A program made the translations under genes and the position numbers. Source: Bacteroidales bacterium (lineage in GTDB: Bacteria > Bacteroidota > Bacteroidia > Bacteroidales > Bacteroidaceae). From it: a DNA stretch of 20,434 bases. The stretch is taken from the NCBI GenBank assembly GCA_004558865.1, contig SFCY01000031.1:1-20434 (forward strand), read 5' to 3'. The notes beneath the pieces were generated by a model. That model made no database searches, was not told the DNA's origin, and saw only the letters and a list, made by a program, of their open reading frames with translations. Below, piece after piece: positions 1 through 8,048 of this stretch; position 1 is the first letter of the stretch; every line of letters begins with the position of its first letter.

Positions 1-3
1 ATG

Positions 4-30
4 GCAGAGTCCAAGCGAGCTTGGCTCTGC
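4..30. repeat. Small perfect-stem hairpin with one bulge
   Basis: Six bases (GCAGAG) and then five (CCAAG) pair with CTTGG and CTCTGC around a CGAG loop, with one bulged T. It lies just outside the larger near-palindrome that begins at 52. No T-run follows on either side, so it is not an obvious terminator. A 26-codon frame from position 1 to 81 runs through it, but I see no support for translation. Function unknown. Confidence 0.5.
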
Positions 31-51
31 TCATTTGGCTTATCGAAAAGG

Positions 52-150
52 TTCTGCAAGATATCGGGACTCAAAACGTAAGTTGAAGAGGGAGTGTAGT
101 GGGCTACACGACCGATGAGACTTGACGTTTTGAGACCGATAGATGCAGAA
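52..150. repeat. Near-palindromic ~100-nt hairpin element, copy 1
   Basis: The left arm (52-79) and right arm (125-150) are imperfect reverse complements that share TTCTGCA, TATCGG and CTCAAAACGT. The apex has its own hairpin, GTGTAG (94-99) with CTACAC (104-109). Positions 52-146 match 20340-20434 at 92 of 95 bases by direct comparison. One difference, T at 100 against C at 20388, changes a possible U-G pair at the apex into C-G, so pairing is kept. This suggests a dispersed structured element (REP-like, MITE-like or RNA-encoding) rather than chance. There is no transposase and no clear target-site duplication. Confidence 0.75.
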
Positions 151-161
151 GACGACCGAAA

Positions 162-269
162 CGACAACTCCACTTTATCGATTATTCTATCTGCCTAATT
201 TATAGAAGCAGCCTCAAGAACATCATGGGCATTACCCCAACGGAATACCGCAGACGCTACACGCAGTAG
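162..269 (+). pseudogene. C-terminal remnant of an AraC-type regulator
   Basis: The frame ending in TAG at 267-269 translates to a tail containing LKNIMGITPTEYRRRY. This matches the usual end of the AraC/XylS HTH domain, where a Phe-Lys-x-x-x-Gly-x-(T/S)-P-x-E-Y-R pattern closes the second helix-turn-helix. Only about 22 residues are convincing; upstream the frame is open but unlike AraC, and the hairpin element at 52-150 replaces whatever preceded it. It is probably the leftover 3' end of a disrupted regulator. The alternative is chance resemblance in a short frame. Confidence 0.45.
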
Positions 270-312
270 GGGATAACGGAGGATTCCTCCCTGCCCCCTG
301 CCCCCATGTACG

Positions 313-348
313 CAAATATCATATTTGTTGAAGTGGGTAACAACAAAT
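313..348. promoter_or_regulatory. Two overlapping inverted repeats upstream of rel
   Basis: CAAATAT (313-319) pairs with ATATTTG (321-327) around a single C. The segment ATTTGTTG (323-330) also pairs with CAACAAAT (341-348) around a 10-nt loop. The shared strand means only one hairpin can form at a time, or the site is a double operator. It lies about 100 bp upstream of the rel -7 box, so an operator role for rel or for the lost AraC neighbour is only a guess. The rest of 270-418 shows nothing else I can name beyond a short GGAGG/CCTCC palindrome near 279-291. Confidence 0.35.
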
Positions 349-435
349 CACACACACCAATTGTAAATCAATAAGCTGTTGGCTCGATTTCAGAAAAATT
401 ATAACGGTCGATGCCCTATTGTGGATGAAAAAGCG

Positions 436-444
436 TATCTTTGC
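436..444 (+). promoter_or_regulatory. Candidate Bacteroidetes -7 box for rel
   Basis: TATCTTTGC fits the Bacteroidetes -7 consensus TAnnTTTG. No good TTTG -33 partner sits at the usual 19-21 bp spacing, so the match is half-supported. If used, transcription would begin near 450. That rules out the TTG at 419 as translation start and favours the ATG at 479 or 500. Confidence 0.35.
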
Positions 445-499
445 ACGAAACAACTCGAAAACAATATGCCGCCAAGGCATGAAAAAGCCAACAGGAACG

Positions 500-2722
500 A
501 TGAATGAAGAGAAAATGGAAGAGAAGTTTCAGTTCACACCCGAAGAGGCCCAACAGACACGCAAGCTGCTGATGGAGCTGCGCGGCCCCATGGCCGACTT
601 CATGCGCCCGGGCGACCTACGCGAGCTGCGCACCCGTCTCGACGACGCAGCGCGCCGAGGCCTGCTGCATCGCGACGCGTTCGGACTCAACCCCATCGTG
701 CATGCCCTGCAGACGGCAAGAATAGCCGTGGAGGAAACGGGGCTCAAGCGCGACGGTGTGACGGCCATCATGCTCTATGAGGCCGTGGCCGCAGGAGCCT
801 GCACGGCCAGCGAGGTGGGGAATCGGTTCGGCCCCAGTGTGGCCAACATCATTAAGGGCATCGCAAAGATTGAAGAACTCTACAGGAAAAGCCCCGTGAT
901 AGAGAGCGACAACTTCCGCAACCTGCTCGTGAGCTTCGCCGAGGACATGAGGGTCATCCTCATCATGATTGCCGACAGGGTGAACGTGATGAGGCAGATA
1001 CGAGACACCAAGGCCTTGGACGCCCGCCGGAGAGTGGCCGAAGAGGCCAGCTACCTCTATGCCCCACTGGCCCACAAGCTGGGACTCTATCGGCTGAAGA
1101 GCGAGCTGGAGGACCTCTCACTGAAATACCTGCAGCACGACGCCTATTACATGATAAAGGACAAGCTCAACGCCACCAAGGCGGCGCGCGACGCCTATAT
1201 CGACAGCTTCATACAACCCGTCAAGAACAGGTTGGAGGAAGCGGGACTCAAGTTCCACATCAAGGGGCGCACCAAGAGCATACACAGCATCTACCAGAAG
1301 ATGAAAAAACAAAAGTGCACCTTTGAGGGCATCTACGACCTCTTCGCTATTCGCATCATCCTGCAAGCCCCACCCGAGAAGGAGAAGATGCAATGCTGGC
1401 AGGCCTACTCCATCATCACTGACATGTTCCAGCCCAACCCCAAGCGGCTCCGCGACTGGCTCAGCGTGCCGAAGTCAAACGGCTACGAGAGCCTCCACAT
1501 CACGGTGTTGGGACCGGAGAGCAAGTGGGTGGAGGTGCAGATACGCAGCGAGCGAATGGACGAGATAGCTGAGCGCGGACTGGCCGCCCACTGGCGCTAC
1601 AAGGGCGTGAAGAGCGAGGGAGGCATAGACGAGTGGCTGGCCAGCATCAGGGCTGCCTTGGAGAGCAACGACGACCTGCAGGTGATGGACCAGTTCAAGC
1701 TCAACCTGTATGAGGACGAGGTCTACGTGTTCACACCCAAGGGCGACCTCTTCAAGCTGGCAAAGGGAGCTACCGTACTCGACTTCGCTTACCTTATCCA
1801 TACCGAATTGGGCAACCACTGCGTCGGCGGCCGAATCAACGGGCGCGCCGTGCAGATGAGGGACGTGCTGCACAGCGGCGACACTGTGGAGATAGCCACC
1901 TCAAGGCAGCAGGAACCCAAGCGCGAATGGCTCAACATCGTCAGAACCCCGAAGGCTAAGGCCAAAATCAGACTGGCGCTGAAGGAGACACAGGCCAAGG
2001 ACGGACTCTATGCCAAGGAGCTGCTGGAAAGGAGGTTCAGAAACAAAAAGGTGGACGTGGACGAAAAGCTCATGGCACGACTCATCAAGAAACTGGGATT
2101 CAAGGAGACCTCCGACTTCTACGCGCAGATAGCACAGGGACGGCTGGAGCCAGGAGTGATAATAGACCAGTATGTGGAGCTGCGCGACCACGAGGCGCAG
2201 GCTTCGAGCGGAGCGGCGCGACCTGCCGAGGAGTTTGAGTATGAGAATCCGGACGACGACGTGGCCAGAATGAGCGACGACGTGCTGGTGATAGACCAGT
2301 CGCTCCGAGGCATAGAATACTCGCTTGCCAAATGCTGCCACCCCATCTACGGAGACCCTGTGTTCGGGTTCGTCACTGCGGGCGGTGGCATCAAAATCCA
2401 CCGCAAGGACTGCCCCAACGCCCCTGAGCTGCGACGGAGGTTCGGATACCGCATCGTGAAGGCGCAATGGAGCGGAAAGGGCTCGTCGCAATACACCATC
2501 ACACTGCGCATCATCGGCAACGACAACATCGGCATCGTGAGCAACATCACCAGCATCATATCCAAGGAGGAGAAGATAGACATGCGCTCCATCAACATCG
2601 ACAGCGGCGACGGCCTGTTCCGAGGCAACTTGGTGGTGCAGCTCGACGACACCAGTAGGCTGCAGACCCTCATCAAGAGACTCAGAATGGTGAAAGGGGT
2701 GAAAGAGGTGGCGAGAATATGA
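500..2722 (+). CDS. rel: RelA/SpoT-type (p)ppGpp enzyme, hydrolase HD motif lost
   Basis: Cytosolic stringent-response enzyme of 740 residues, full length for the long RSH family. Residues ~60-175 are the hydrolase fold, but the HD pair is replaced by Tyr93-Glu94 (MLYEAV). Residues ~230-370 are the ppGpp synthetase: RTKS (257-260), Asp280 in YDLFAIR, NGYESLH with Tyr329, and Glu345 in EVQIRS followed by AAHWRYK. The RXKD/EXDD position reads RLRD (316-319), the basic form usual in bifunctional enzymes. TGS is at ~407-468, a Cys-rich CCH...DC segment at 612-638, and ACT at ~664-740. Inference: mainly a synthetase. The start at 500 is chosen because AGGA precedes it and it lies downstream of the -7 box; ATG 479 is the alternative. 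The next gene starts 40 bp downstream and is probably cotranscribed. Confidence 0.95.
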   Translation: MNEEKMEEKFQFTPEEAQQTRKLLMELRGPMADFMRPGDLRELRTRLDDAARRGLLHRDAFGLNPIVHALQTARIAVEETGLKRDGVTAIMLYEAVAAGACTASEVGNRFGPSVANIIKGIAKIEELYRKSPVIESDNFRNLLVSFAEDMRVILIMIADRVNVMRQIRDTKALDARRRVAEEASYLYAPLAHKLGLYRLKSELEDLSLKYLQHDAYYMIKDKLNATKAARDAYIDSFIQPVKNRLEEAGLKFHIKGRTKSIHSIYQKMKKQKCTFEGIYDLFAIRIILQAPPEKEKMQCWQAYSIITDMFQPNPKRLRDWLSVPKSNGYESLHITVLGPESKWVEVQIRSERMDEIAERGLAAHWRYKGVKSEGGIDEWLASIRAALESNDDLQVMDQFKLNLYEDEVYVFTPKGDLFKLAKGATVLDFAYLIHTELGNHCVGGRINGRAVQMRDVLHSGDTVEIATSRQQEPKREWLNIVRTPKAKAKIRLALKETQAKDGLYAKELLERRFRNKKVDVDEKLMARLIKKLGFKETSDFYAQIAQGRLEPGVIIDQYVELRDHEAQASSGAARPAEEFEYENPDDDVARMSDDVLVIDQSLRGIEYSLAKCCHPIYGDPVFGFVTAGGGIKIHRKDCPNAPELRRRFGYRIVKAQWSGKGSSQYTITLRIIGNDNIGIVSNITSIISKEEKIDMRSINIDSGDGLFRGNLVVQLDDTSRLQTLIKRLRMVKGVKEVARI

Positions 2723-2762
2723 CAACTGATTCGTGGAGAGACAAAACAAACATACCCAAAAG

Positions 2763-3647
2763 ATGAGACACTGGATTGCAACATTGGCTTTTTCATTATG
2801 CATGGTGCATTACGCGCTCTGCATCAACACGACCCCAAGCAGTGGCAAAGGCACTGGGCCAGTATACACGAGACAGGACAGCGTCAGAGTGACGGCAATG
2901 CTGCGCAAGGCCAAGGCCATGGGCCGCACCACCAACTGGATGGTGTACTTCGCGCGGCAGCTGAGGGGGACGCCATACGTGGCGCAGACCCTGGAAAGAA
3001 ACGGCAGGGAACGGCTGGTGGTGAACCTGAGGCAGATGGACTGCACCACCTACATCGAGAACGTGGCGGCCCTGAGCCTCTGCATGAAGAACGGCAAGGG
3101 GTCGTTCGCCGACTTCTGCTCCTACCTGCGCCAACTGAGATACGAGGACGGCAAGGTGGGCTACGCCACAAGGCTCCACTACTTTACGGCATGGGCCGAG
3201 GACAACGAGCGGATGGGGTTCGTAGGGCAGGAGATACAAGCGCCCAACCCGCCCTTCTCGCGCGTGCAGACCATCAAGATAGACTACATGTCTAAGCACC
3301 CCGAGCGCTACCCCATGCTCAAGGCCAACCCGGCATGGGTCAAGGACATCGCGAATATGGAGCGGAGATACAACGGCAGGAGATTCCGCTTCATCCCCAA
3401 GGAGGCAATCGCCAATTCCAAGCTGATGAGGCAGACCATACACGACGGCGACGTGATAGCCATACTGACCAACAAGAGCGGGTTGGACACCAGCCACCTG
3501 GGAATCGCCGTGTGGCACAGCGACGGCCTCCACCTGCTCAACGCCTCCATGGTGCGCCACAAGGTGGTGGAGGAGCCGTGGACCCTGCGCTACTACATGA
3601 GCCGGCATCCCTCACAAATAGGCATCAGGGTGGTCAGAATGAAATGA
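2763..3647 (+). CDS. DUF1460 N-acetylmuramoyl-L-alanine amidase-like protein
   Basis: Secreted 294-residue protein resembling the DUF1460 family (NlpC/P60-related fold, amidase-like), expected to act on peptidoglycan fragments in the periplasm. It has a signal peptide at ~1-22, the likely nucleophile Cys94 in MDCTTYIEN, and a candidate catalytic His245 in SHLGIAVW followed by HLLNASM. The ATG at 2763 is preferred to the in-frame GTG at 2733 because it gives a compact signal peptide and has AAAAG just upstream. It follows rel by 40 bp. Its last 14 bp overlap the end of the convergent gene at 3634-4602. The signal-peptide codons come from a TGCAT-rich stretch (2794-2824). Enzyme specificity is inferred from the family. 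Confidence 0.85.
   Translation: MRHWIATLAFSLCMVHYALCINTTPSSGKGTGPVYTRQDSVRVTAMLRKAKAMGRTTNWMVYFARQLRGTPYVAQTLERNGRERLVVNLRQMDCTTYIENVAALSLCMKNGKGSFADFCSYLRQLRYEDGKVGYATRLHYFTAWAEDNERMGFVGQEIQAPNPPFSRVQTIKIDYMSKHPERYPMLKANPAWVKDIANMERRYNGRRFRFIPKEAIANSKLMRQTIHDGDVIAILTNKSGLDTSHLGIAVWHSDGLHLLNASMVRHKVVEEPWTLRYYMSRHPSQIGIRVVRMK
2794..2824. repeat. TGCAT-rich low-complexity stretch in a signal peptide
   Basis: Iterated GCAT/CATT units (CATTATGCATGGTGCATT, then CTGCAT) encode the hydrophobic core CMVHYALC of the DUF1460 signal peptide. Similar sequence recurs at 4511-4546 and 17801-17828 in this window. Confidence 0.4.
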
Positions 3648-4602
3648 CAAGAGTCTTGAACCAGTCTCGCAGCACACCCGCATACTGGTTCTGCGAGTCG
3701 GCGCAAAGCAGCAGAACCAGCTTGCCGCTGGCCAGCCGGCGGGCAATGCACATGCCCTCATAGTTGGCCAGCCCGAAGTCGAGCAGCGACAGGTGGGTGC
3801 GCCAGGATGAGAGGAGCCGCTTCTCCCTGAGGTCGGTCACAAAGAGCTTGCATTCCACCCAGGAGCCGAGCTTGGAGGGTGCCACATAGAACTCGCGCTC
3901 CAGGACAAGCAGCCGGCCGTCGTCGAGGGCGCACAGCTCGCTCACTCCGTGGGCATGGCCGGCCGATCCGGCGTGGGCGGCCGGGGCGTCCAAAAAATAG
4001 AGGAAGCAGCTGTCGGGCCTGCCGTCGAGGCTATAGCGCTGGAGGAAGATGGAATCGCCCTTGTTCTCGTTGCAGGTCCACACCCAGCCCGTTTGCTCGT
4101 TGCTGGTCAGCGACTCCAGGCCGTAGTTGGCGGGCAGGCGGATGAACTCGGGAGCCTTCGCCCATGGCCTTTCCGCGCGGTGGCCGAGTGTGTCGTAGGC
4201 GTAGATGTTGTTGTCGGCCTCGCCGCAGACCAAGACCTGCCCCTTGGAAGGCAAGAAAGTGATGCCCTCCATGTCGCGGTTGGGACAGTGGCTGCTGCGG
4301 AAGCCCTCGTTGCGGATGGAGCGAATCTCGCCGCTCAGGGTGTCGATGTCGATGTGGAACACGAAGAATCCATCTTCCGCCGACTTGTCAGACACCACGC
4401 AATAGCGGTCGTTGCCCATGGCCACGATGCCCGAATAGTTGCCCGGTGGTACCTTGCTGAAATGCCTCTGCCTCGGCTCGCCTACCACGGTCTGCGCCGA
4501 GAGCGTCAGCGCAACGCCCAATGCGCAACCCACAACACCCAATGCCCTTTTGAGGCTTGGGACGCTTCCAGCAAGCGTGTGTCCTTTGCCTTTGTATGTC
4601 AT
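3634..4602 (-). CDS. Secreted phytase/esterase-like beta-propeller protein
   Basis: A 322-residue protein whose layout resembles the 'esterase-like activity of phytase' family. Blades carry NYSGIVAMGNDRYCVVSD, DMEGITFLP, NYGLESLTSNEQTGWVWTCNEN, and LDDGRLLVLEREF. The recurrent G/E-S/G-(I/L) plus acidic residues are where these propellers are thought to bind metal. A signal peptide with core ALGVVGCALGVALTLSA is seen at ~20-36, so the protein is exported, probably to the periplasm. The ATG at 4602 is chosen over TTG 4656 because it sits directly before the basic N-region. It is last in the minus-strand group after MORN, glgB and the membrane protein, 119 bp below the latter. Its stop lies inside the convergent DUF1460 gene. 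Substrate unknown. Confidence 0.75.
   Translation of the reverse strand: MTYKGKGHTLAGSVPSLKRALGVVGCALGVALTLSAQTVVGEPRQRHFSKVPPGNYSGIVAMGNDRYCVVSDKSAEDGFFVFHIDIDTLSGEIRSIRNEGFRSSHCPNRDMEGITFLPSKGQVLVCGEADNNIYAYDTLGHRAERPWAKAPEFIRLPANYGLESLTSNEQTGWVWTCNENKGDSIFLQRYSLDGRPDSCFLYFLDAPAAHAGSAGHAHGVSELCALDDGRLLVLEREFYVAPSKLGSWVECKLFVTDLREKRLLSSWRTHLSLLDFGLANYEGMCIARRLASGKLVLLLCADSQNQYAGVLRDWFKTLVISF
4511..4546. repeat. CAATGC-rich low-complexity stretch in a signal peptide
   Basis: Repeated units of the type GCCCAATGCGCAACC and ACACCCAATGCCC encode the signal-peptide core of the phytase-like protein on the minus strand (LGVVGCALGVA). It resembles in composition the TGCAT-rich stretches at 2794-2824 and 17801-17828. 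Confidence 0.35.
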
Positions 4603-4708
4603 TTGGATAGTGTTGAAAGAATGAATGTTGTTCTCTTGGCTTTTCAAGACCCACAACCTGGCCCCAAAGGCCCATAACCAGCTCCTTCCTCATAGTGAAG
4701 GGCTGGGA

Positions 4709-4742
4709 GTGGGTCTTTGGGTTAGAGGTGGGTTTTGGGGTT
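4709..4742. repeat. 15-bp imperfect tandem duplication at a gene end
   Basis: GTGGGTCTTTGGGTT (4709-4723) and GTGGGTTTTGGGGTT (4728-4742) match at 13 of 15 positions with a 19-bp period. They straddle the stop codon (4722-4724) of the minus-strand membrane-protein gene. This looks like a small local duplication at a C-terminus. Confidence 0.4.
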
Positions 4743-5816
4743 AGACTTCCCGAACTTATAGTAGTACCAGTACGTGTTGCCGTAGGCATCACGCACGGCC
4801 GACTCGGCAGAATGGGTCAACTTCTCAAAATCCTCAAAGTCGGCGTCCATCACATTGTCGGCCACCGTCACCACGGGATTGCTCCGCGTGTGGGTGTAGA
4901 GATAGAGCGCCTCGCGGTAGTGTCTGGGCAGACGCGCCCCAATGGAGTAGGACGACTGGAGCAGACGCGCAAACTCGTCGAGCCTCCTGTCGAGCAGGAG
5001 CGAGCAAAGCCTGTAGTCACGCTGCATCTTCGGCGACTTGATGTCCTTGGCCAGCGCCTGGGGGGGCAGCAACAGGAGATGCATGCCTTGGCCGATGGGA
5101 CTCATGCTCCCCGAACCGCCCGCCAAGGGATAACAGAAGAGCCCGTCCCCCAACCTGCCAGTCTTGGCCAAGGCGTAGATGCGCAGCATCGTCAGGGTGG
5201 AGTCGGTCTGAAGCGACTCCCTGCCCACCTGCAGAGCATCGCCGTACTTGCCCTCCGAGATGAGGACCTCAGTTCGGGCACGATAGTGGAAGAGCTCATC
5301 GGGATTGCTCACCCACCCCACGACAAACATCATGGCCAAGAAAGCCAGCATGTTGGACCACAGCAGCCTGGAGAAGAGAGGATTGTCGGGACTCTCCTGC
5401 TCGTAGGGCTGCAACTGGTGCGCCAACCACAACCCAAGTGCAGACAAGAGCCAAAGCAGGGGCAGGAGCCAGCACCAGGGCTGCCACGTATACTGGGTGA
5501 AGCTGACGCAGTCCACACCAGTGATGGCAGCCAAGAGAGCGAATGATGGCAGGAAAGTGAGCCAATAGAAGCGCCTGTTGACACCACTCACCCGACAAGC
5601 CACCCACTGGATGAGCCACAGCACCAAGACAATGAGTGGCGTGCCAACAGACCTCACATAATGGGTCTGGCCTCCCGAGAGGACATGCTGGCAGACCAGC
5701 AGAACGTCGTCTTGGTAGAAGTTTACATAGCAGAACGTAAACAAGAGAAAAACAATGGTGCACACCACTCTGACGAGCCTTGTACCATTGTTCTTTTTCT
5801 TTATCGCGTATTCCAA
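4722..5816 (-). CDS. Polytopic membrane protein with helical C-terminal domain
   Basis: I do not recognise a defined function; it may belong to a Bacteroidales DUF6057-like membrane family, with low certainty. About five hydrophobic segments lie in the first 170 residues: VVCTIVFLLFTFCYV, PLIVLVLWLIQWVAC, FYWLTFLPSFALLAA, WCWLLPLLWLLSALG, and LLWSNMLAFLAMMFVVGWV. A soluble, helical, TPR-like region follows (RARTEVLISEGKYGDALQV and beyond). There is no ATG near the start. The TTG at 5816 has GGGA upstream and lies seven codons after the glgB TGA in the same frame, so translation is probably coupled to glgB. The reading frame and membrane pattern make the gene itself secure; the start is uncertain. 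Confidence 0.7.
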   Translation of the reverse strand: MEYAIKKKNNGTRLVRVVCTIVFLLFTFCYVNFYQDDVLLVCQHVLSGGQTHYVRSVGTPLIVLVLWLIQWVACRVSGVNRRFYWLTFLPSFALLAAITGVDCVSFTQYTWQPWCWLLPLLWLLSALGLWLAHQLQPYEQESPDNPLFSRLLWSNMLAFLAMMFVVGWVSNPDELFHYRARTEVLISEGKYGDALQVGRESLQTDSTLTMLRIYALAKTGRLGDGLFCYPLAGGSGSMSPIGQGMHLLLLPPQALAKDIKSPKMQRDYRLCSLLLDRRLDEFARLLQSSYSIGARLPRHYREALYLYTHTRSNPVVTVADNVMDADFEDFEKLTHSAESAVRDAYGNTYWYYYKFGKSNPKTHL

Positions 5817-5837
5817 ATCAATGTCCCGTTTTGAATG

Positions 5838-7925
5838 TCAATCGTTCTTTTTTCTCAAAACCACCGCCGAGCGTGCCGGTATGTAGAGTTTCAGCCATCC
5901 CTTGTGCTGCTCATCGTAGAGAGGGTCGCCATTCGTGAAGTGTTCCACGCTGTCGTCGGCGAAGCCGTTTCCACCAAAATCCTTAGAGTCGGTGTTGAGC
6001 ACTACGTCGTAGCAGCCCTGCGGCACGAGGAATCCATAGTCGGTGAAGCTGCGGGTGGGCGAGAAATTGAACACGAAGATAAGGTCGCCCCGCATGAATG
6101 CGAGAATCTGGTCGCTGTCGTTGTGCCAGATTTCCTGCACGGGAGTCTCGTTGAACTTCTTCTCACTCTTGATGACCTTGAGCATCTCGCGGTCGAAATC
6201 TCCCAACCAATGGTAGCAGAGGTCGTGGTTGTCGACCAAGTTCCACTGGCGACGGGCATATTTGTAGCTCCAGCCATTGCCCTCACGGGGGAAGTCGATC
6301 CACTCAGGATGGCCAAACTCATTGCCCATGAAGTTGAGGTAGCCGCCGTTGATGGCCGCGGCCGTGACCAGGCGTATCATCTTGTGCAGGGCGATTCCTC
6401 GTCGCGCCATTTCGTTCTCGTCGCCTTTCTTGAAATGCCAGTACATGTCGGCGTCGATGAGGCGGAAGATGATGGTCTTGTCGCCCACCAAAGCTTGGTC
6501 GTGGCTCTCGCAGTAGGAAATAGTCTTCTCGTCGGGACGACGGTTCTTCACCTCCCAGAAGATGCTGCTGGGTTTCCAGTCCTCGTCACGTTTCTCCTTG
6601 ATGGTCTTTATCCAATAATCGGGTATGTTCATGGCCATGCGGTAGTCGAATCCCATTCCGCCATCCTCAAACTTCGCAGCCAGTCCCGGCATGCCGCTCA
6701 CCTCCTCTGCTATGGTGATGGCGCTCTTGTCCACCTCATGGATAAGCTTGTTGGCCAAGGTGAGGTAGCAGATGGCATTGTCGTCCTCATGCCCATTGAA
6801 ATAATCACCATAGTTGGTGAAGGCCTCACCCAAACCATGGCTGTAATAGAGCATGGACGTCACTCCGTCGAAACGGAATCCGTCGAAATGGTACTCCTTT
6901 AGCCAAAACTTGCAGTTGGAGAGCAGGAAGTGGACAACGTCGTCCTTGCCGTAGTCGAAGCAGAGGCTGTCCCATGCCGGATGCTCATGACGGTCGCCGG
7001 GATAGAAATATTGGTTGGGGTCGCCGGCGAGGTTGCCCAGTCCCTCCACCTCGTTTTTCACGGCGTGGGAATGGACAATGTCCATAATCACGGCAATGCC
7101 GTTCTGGTGGGCTGTATCGATGAGCGACTTCAATTCCTCGGGCGTACCGAAACGGCTGGAGGCTGCGAAGAAGCTGCTCACGTGATAGCCGAAACTTCCA
7201 TAGTAGGGATGTTCCTGTATGGCCATAATCTGGATGCAGTTGTAGCCGTCCTTGATGATGCGCGGCAGCACGTTGTCCTTGAACTCCGTGTAGGTACCCA
7301 CTTTCTCGGCGTCTTGGGCCATTCCTATGTGGCACTCATAGATCAGGAGAGGGTCTTTCTTGGGGCGGAAAGCTTTCTTCTTCCAAACATAGGGCTCGGG
7401 ATTCCAAACCTGAGCGGAGAAGATCTTCGTGGCATCGTCCTGCACCACCCGCTGCGCCCATGCGGGGATGCGTTCCCCCTGCCCGCCATTCCAGTAGACG
7501 TGCATCTTGTAGAGGTCGCCGTGCCTCATAGCTCGCTCGGGGAGCTTCAGCTCCCAGTTGCCTGTGCCCTCGATGCGCGTGGCACGGTATTTATCGCTCT
7601 CTTTCCAATCGTTGAAATCACCTACAAGATATATGTCAGTGGCATTCGGCGCCCACTCACGGAACACCCAGCCACGCTTCAGCTTGTGCAGGCCGAAATA
7701 GTCGGCGCCGGAAGCAAAGTCGCTCAAACTCCTCTTCCCGTTATTCGTGAGCTGGCCAATCTTCCATAGCGCATGTTCGTGACGGCCACGGATTGCAGCC
7801 TCATACGGTTCCAAGTAGGGATCGTTTCTCACAATGCCAATGTGCTGGGGCGCCGCTTTCTGCCTTGCGCTCCTATTGGGCTTCGATACAACCTTTTTCG
7901 TTGTTGAGCTCTTTGTTGCAACCAT
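5838..7925 (-). CDS. glgB: 1,4-alpha-glucan branching enzyme (GH13_8 type)
   Basis: Cytosolic enzyme of 695 residues that makes alpha-1,6 branches in glycogen. A CBM48-like N-terminal domain (FREWAPNATDIYLVGDFNDW, ~88-107) precedes the GH13 barrel. The four conserved regions are visible: MDIVHSHA with Asp282, GFRFDGVTSM with nucleophile Asp353, IAEEVSGMP with acid/base Glu407, and ESHDQALVGDKT with His475-Asp476. The EE-SGMPG and GVTSMLYYSHG versions are typical of the eukaryote-like GH13_8 group found in Bacteroidetes. The first ~25 residues are Lys/Ser-rich and probably disordered. The ATG at 7925 is used; the frame stays open upstream to 8039 but that stretch does not resemble the enzyme. 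No glgA or glgP is in the window. It is 123 bp downstream of the MORN gene. Confidence 0.97.
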   Translation of the reverse strand: MVATKSSTTKKVVSKPNRSARQKAAPQHIGIVRNDPYLEPYEAAIRGRHEHALWKIGQLTNNGKRSLSDFASGADYFGLHKLKRGWVFREWAPNATDIYLVGDFNDWKESDKYRATRIEGTGNWELKLPERAMRHGDLYKMHVYWNGGQGERIPAWAQRVVQDDATKIFSAQVWNPEPYVWKKKAFRPKKDPLLIYECHIGMAQDAEKVGTYTEFKDNVLPRIIKDGYNCIQIMAIQEHPYYGSFGYHVSSFFAASSRFGTPEELKSLIDTAHQNGIAVIMDIVHSHAVKNEVEGLGNLAGDPNQYFYPGDRHEHPAWDSLCFDYGKDDVVHFLLSNCKFWLKEYHFDGFRFDGVTSMLYYSHGLGEAFTNYGDYFNGHEDDNAICYLTLANKLIHEVDKSAITIAEEVSGMPGLAAKFEDGGMGFDYRMAMNIPDYWIKTIKEKRDEDWKPSSIFWEVKNRRPDEKTISYCESHDQALVGDKTIIFRLIDADMYWHFKKGDENEMARRGIALHKMIRLVTAAAINGGYLNFMGNEFGHPEWIDFPREGNGWSYKYARRQWNLVDNHDLCYHWLGDFDREMLKVIKSEKKFNETPVQEIWHNDSDQILAFMRGDLIFVFNFSPTRSFTDYGFLVPQGCYDVVLNTDSKDFGGNGFADDSVEHFTNGDPLYDEQHKGWLKLYIPARSAVVLRKKND

Positions 7926-8048
7926 GTTTGTTCTATTTTGTTTATAATTGAAATGTCTAAATCCAAGTTTCCACAGTGGAAGCGTACCCATTTTGCCAGC
8001 CAAACTACGCCTTGCGTTGGGCAAGCCTTGCCATGGCATAGGTGGGGT

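Noticed and set aside
1..81. 26-codon frame starting at the first base of the window
   Set aside because: It runs through two hairpins and stops inside the dispersed element; no ribosome site can be seen because the window starts there.
419..499. Extending rel upstream to the TTG at 419
   Set aside because: The added 27 residues are not RSH-like, and a -7 box (436-444) lies inside this stretch.
1901..2803. 300-codon minus-strand frame opposite rel
   Set aside because: Covers the TGS-to-ACT part of rel, which is unmistakable on the plus strand. The antisense product is unstructured in composition.
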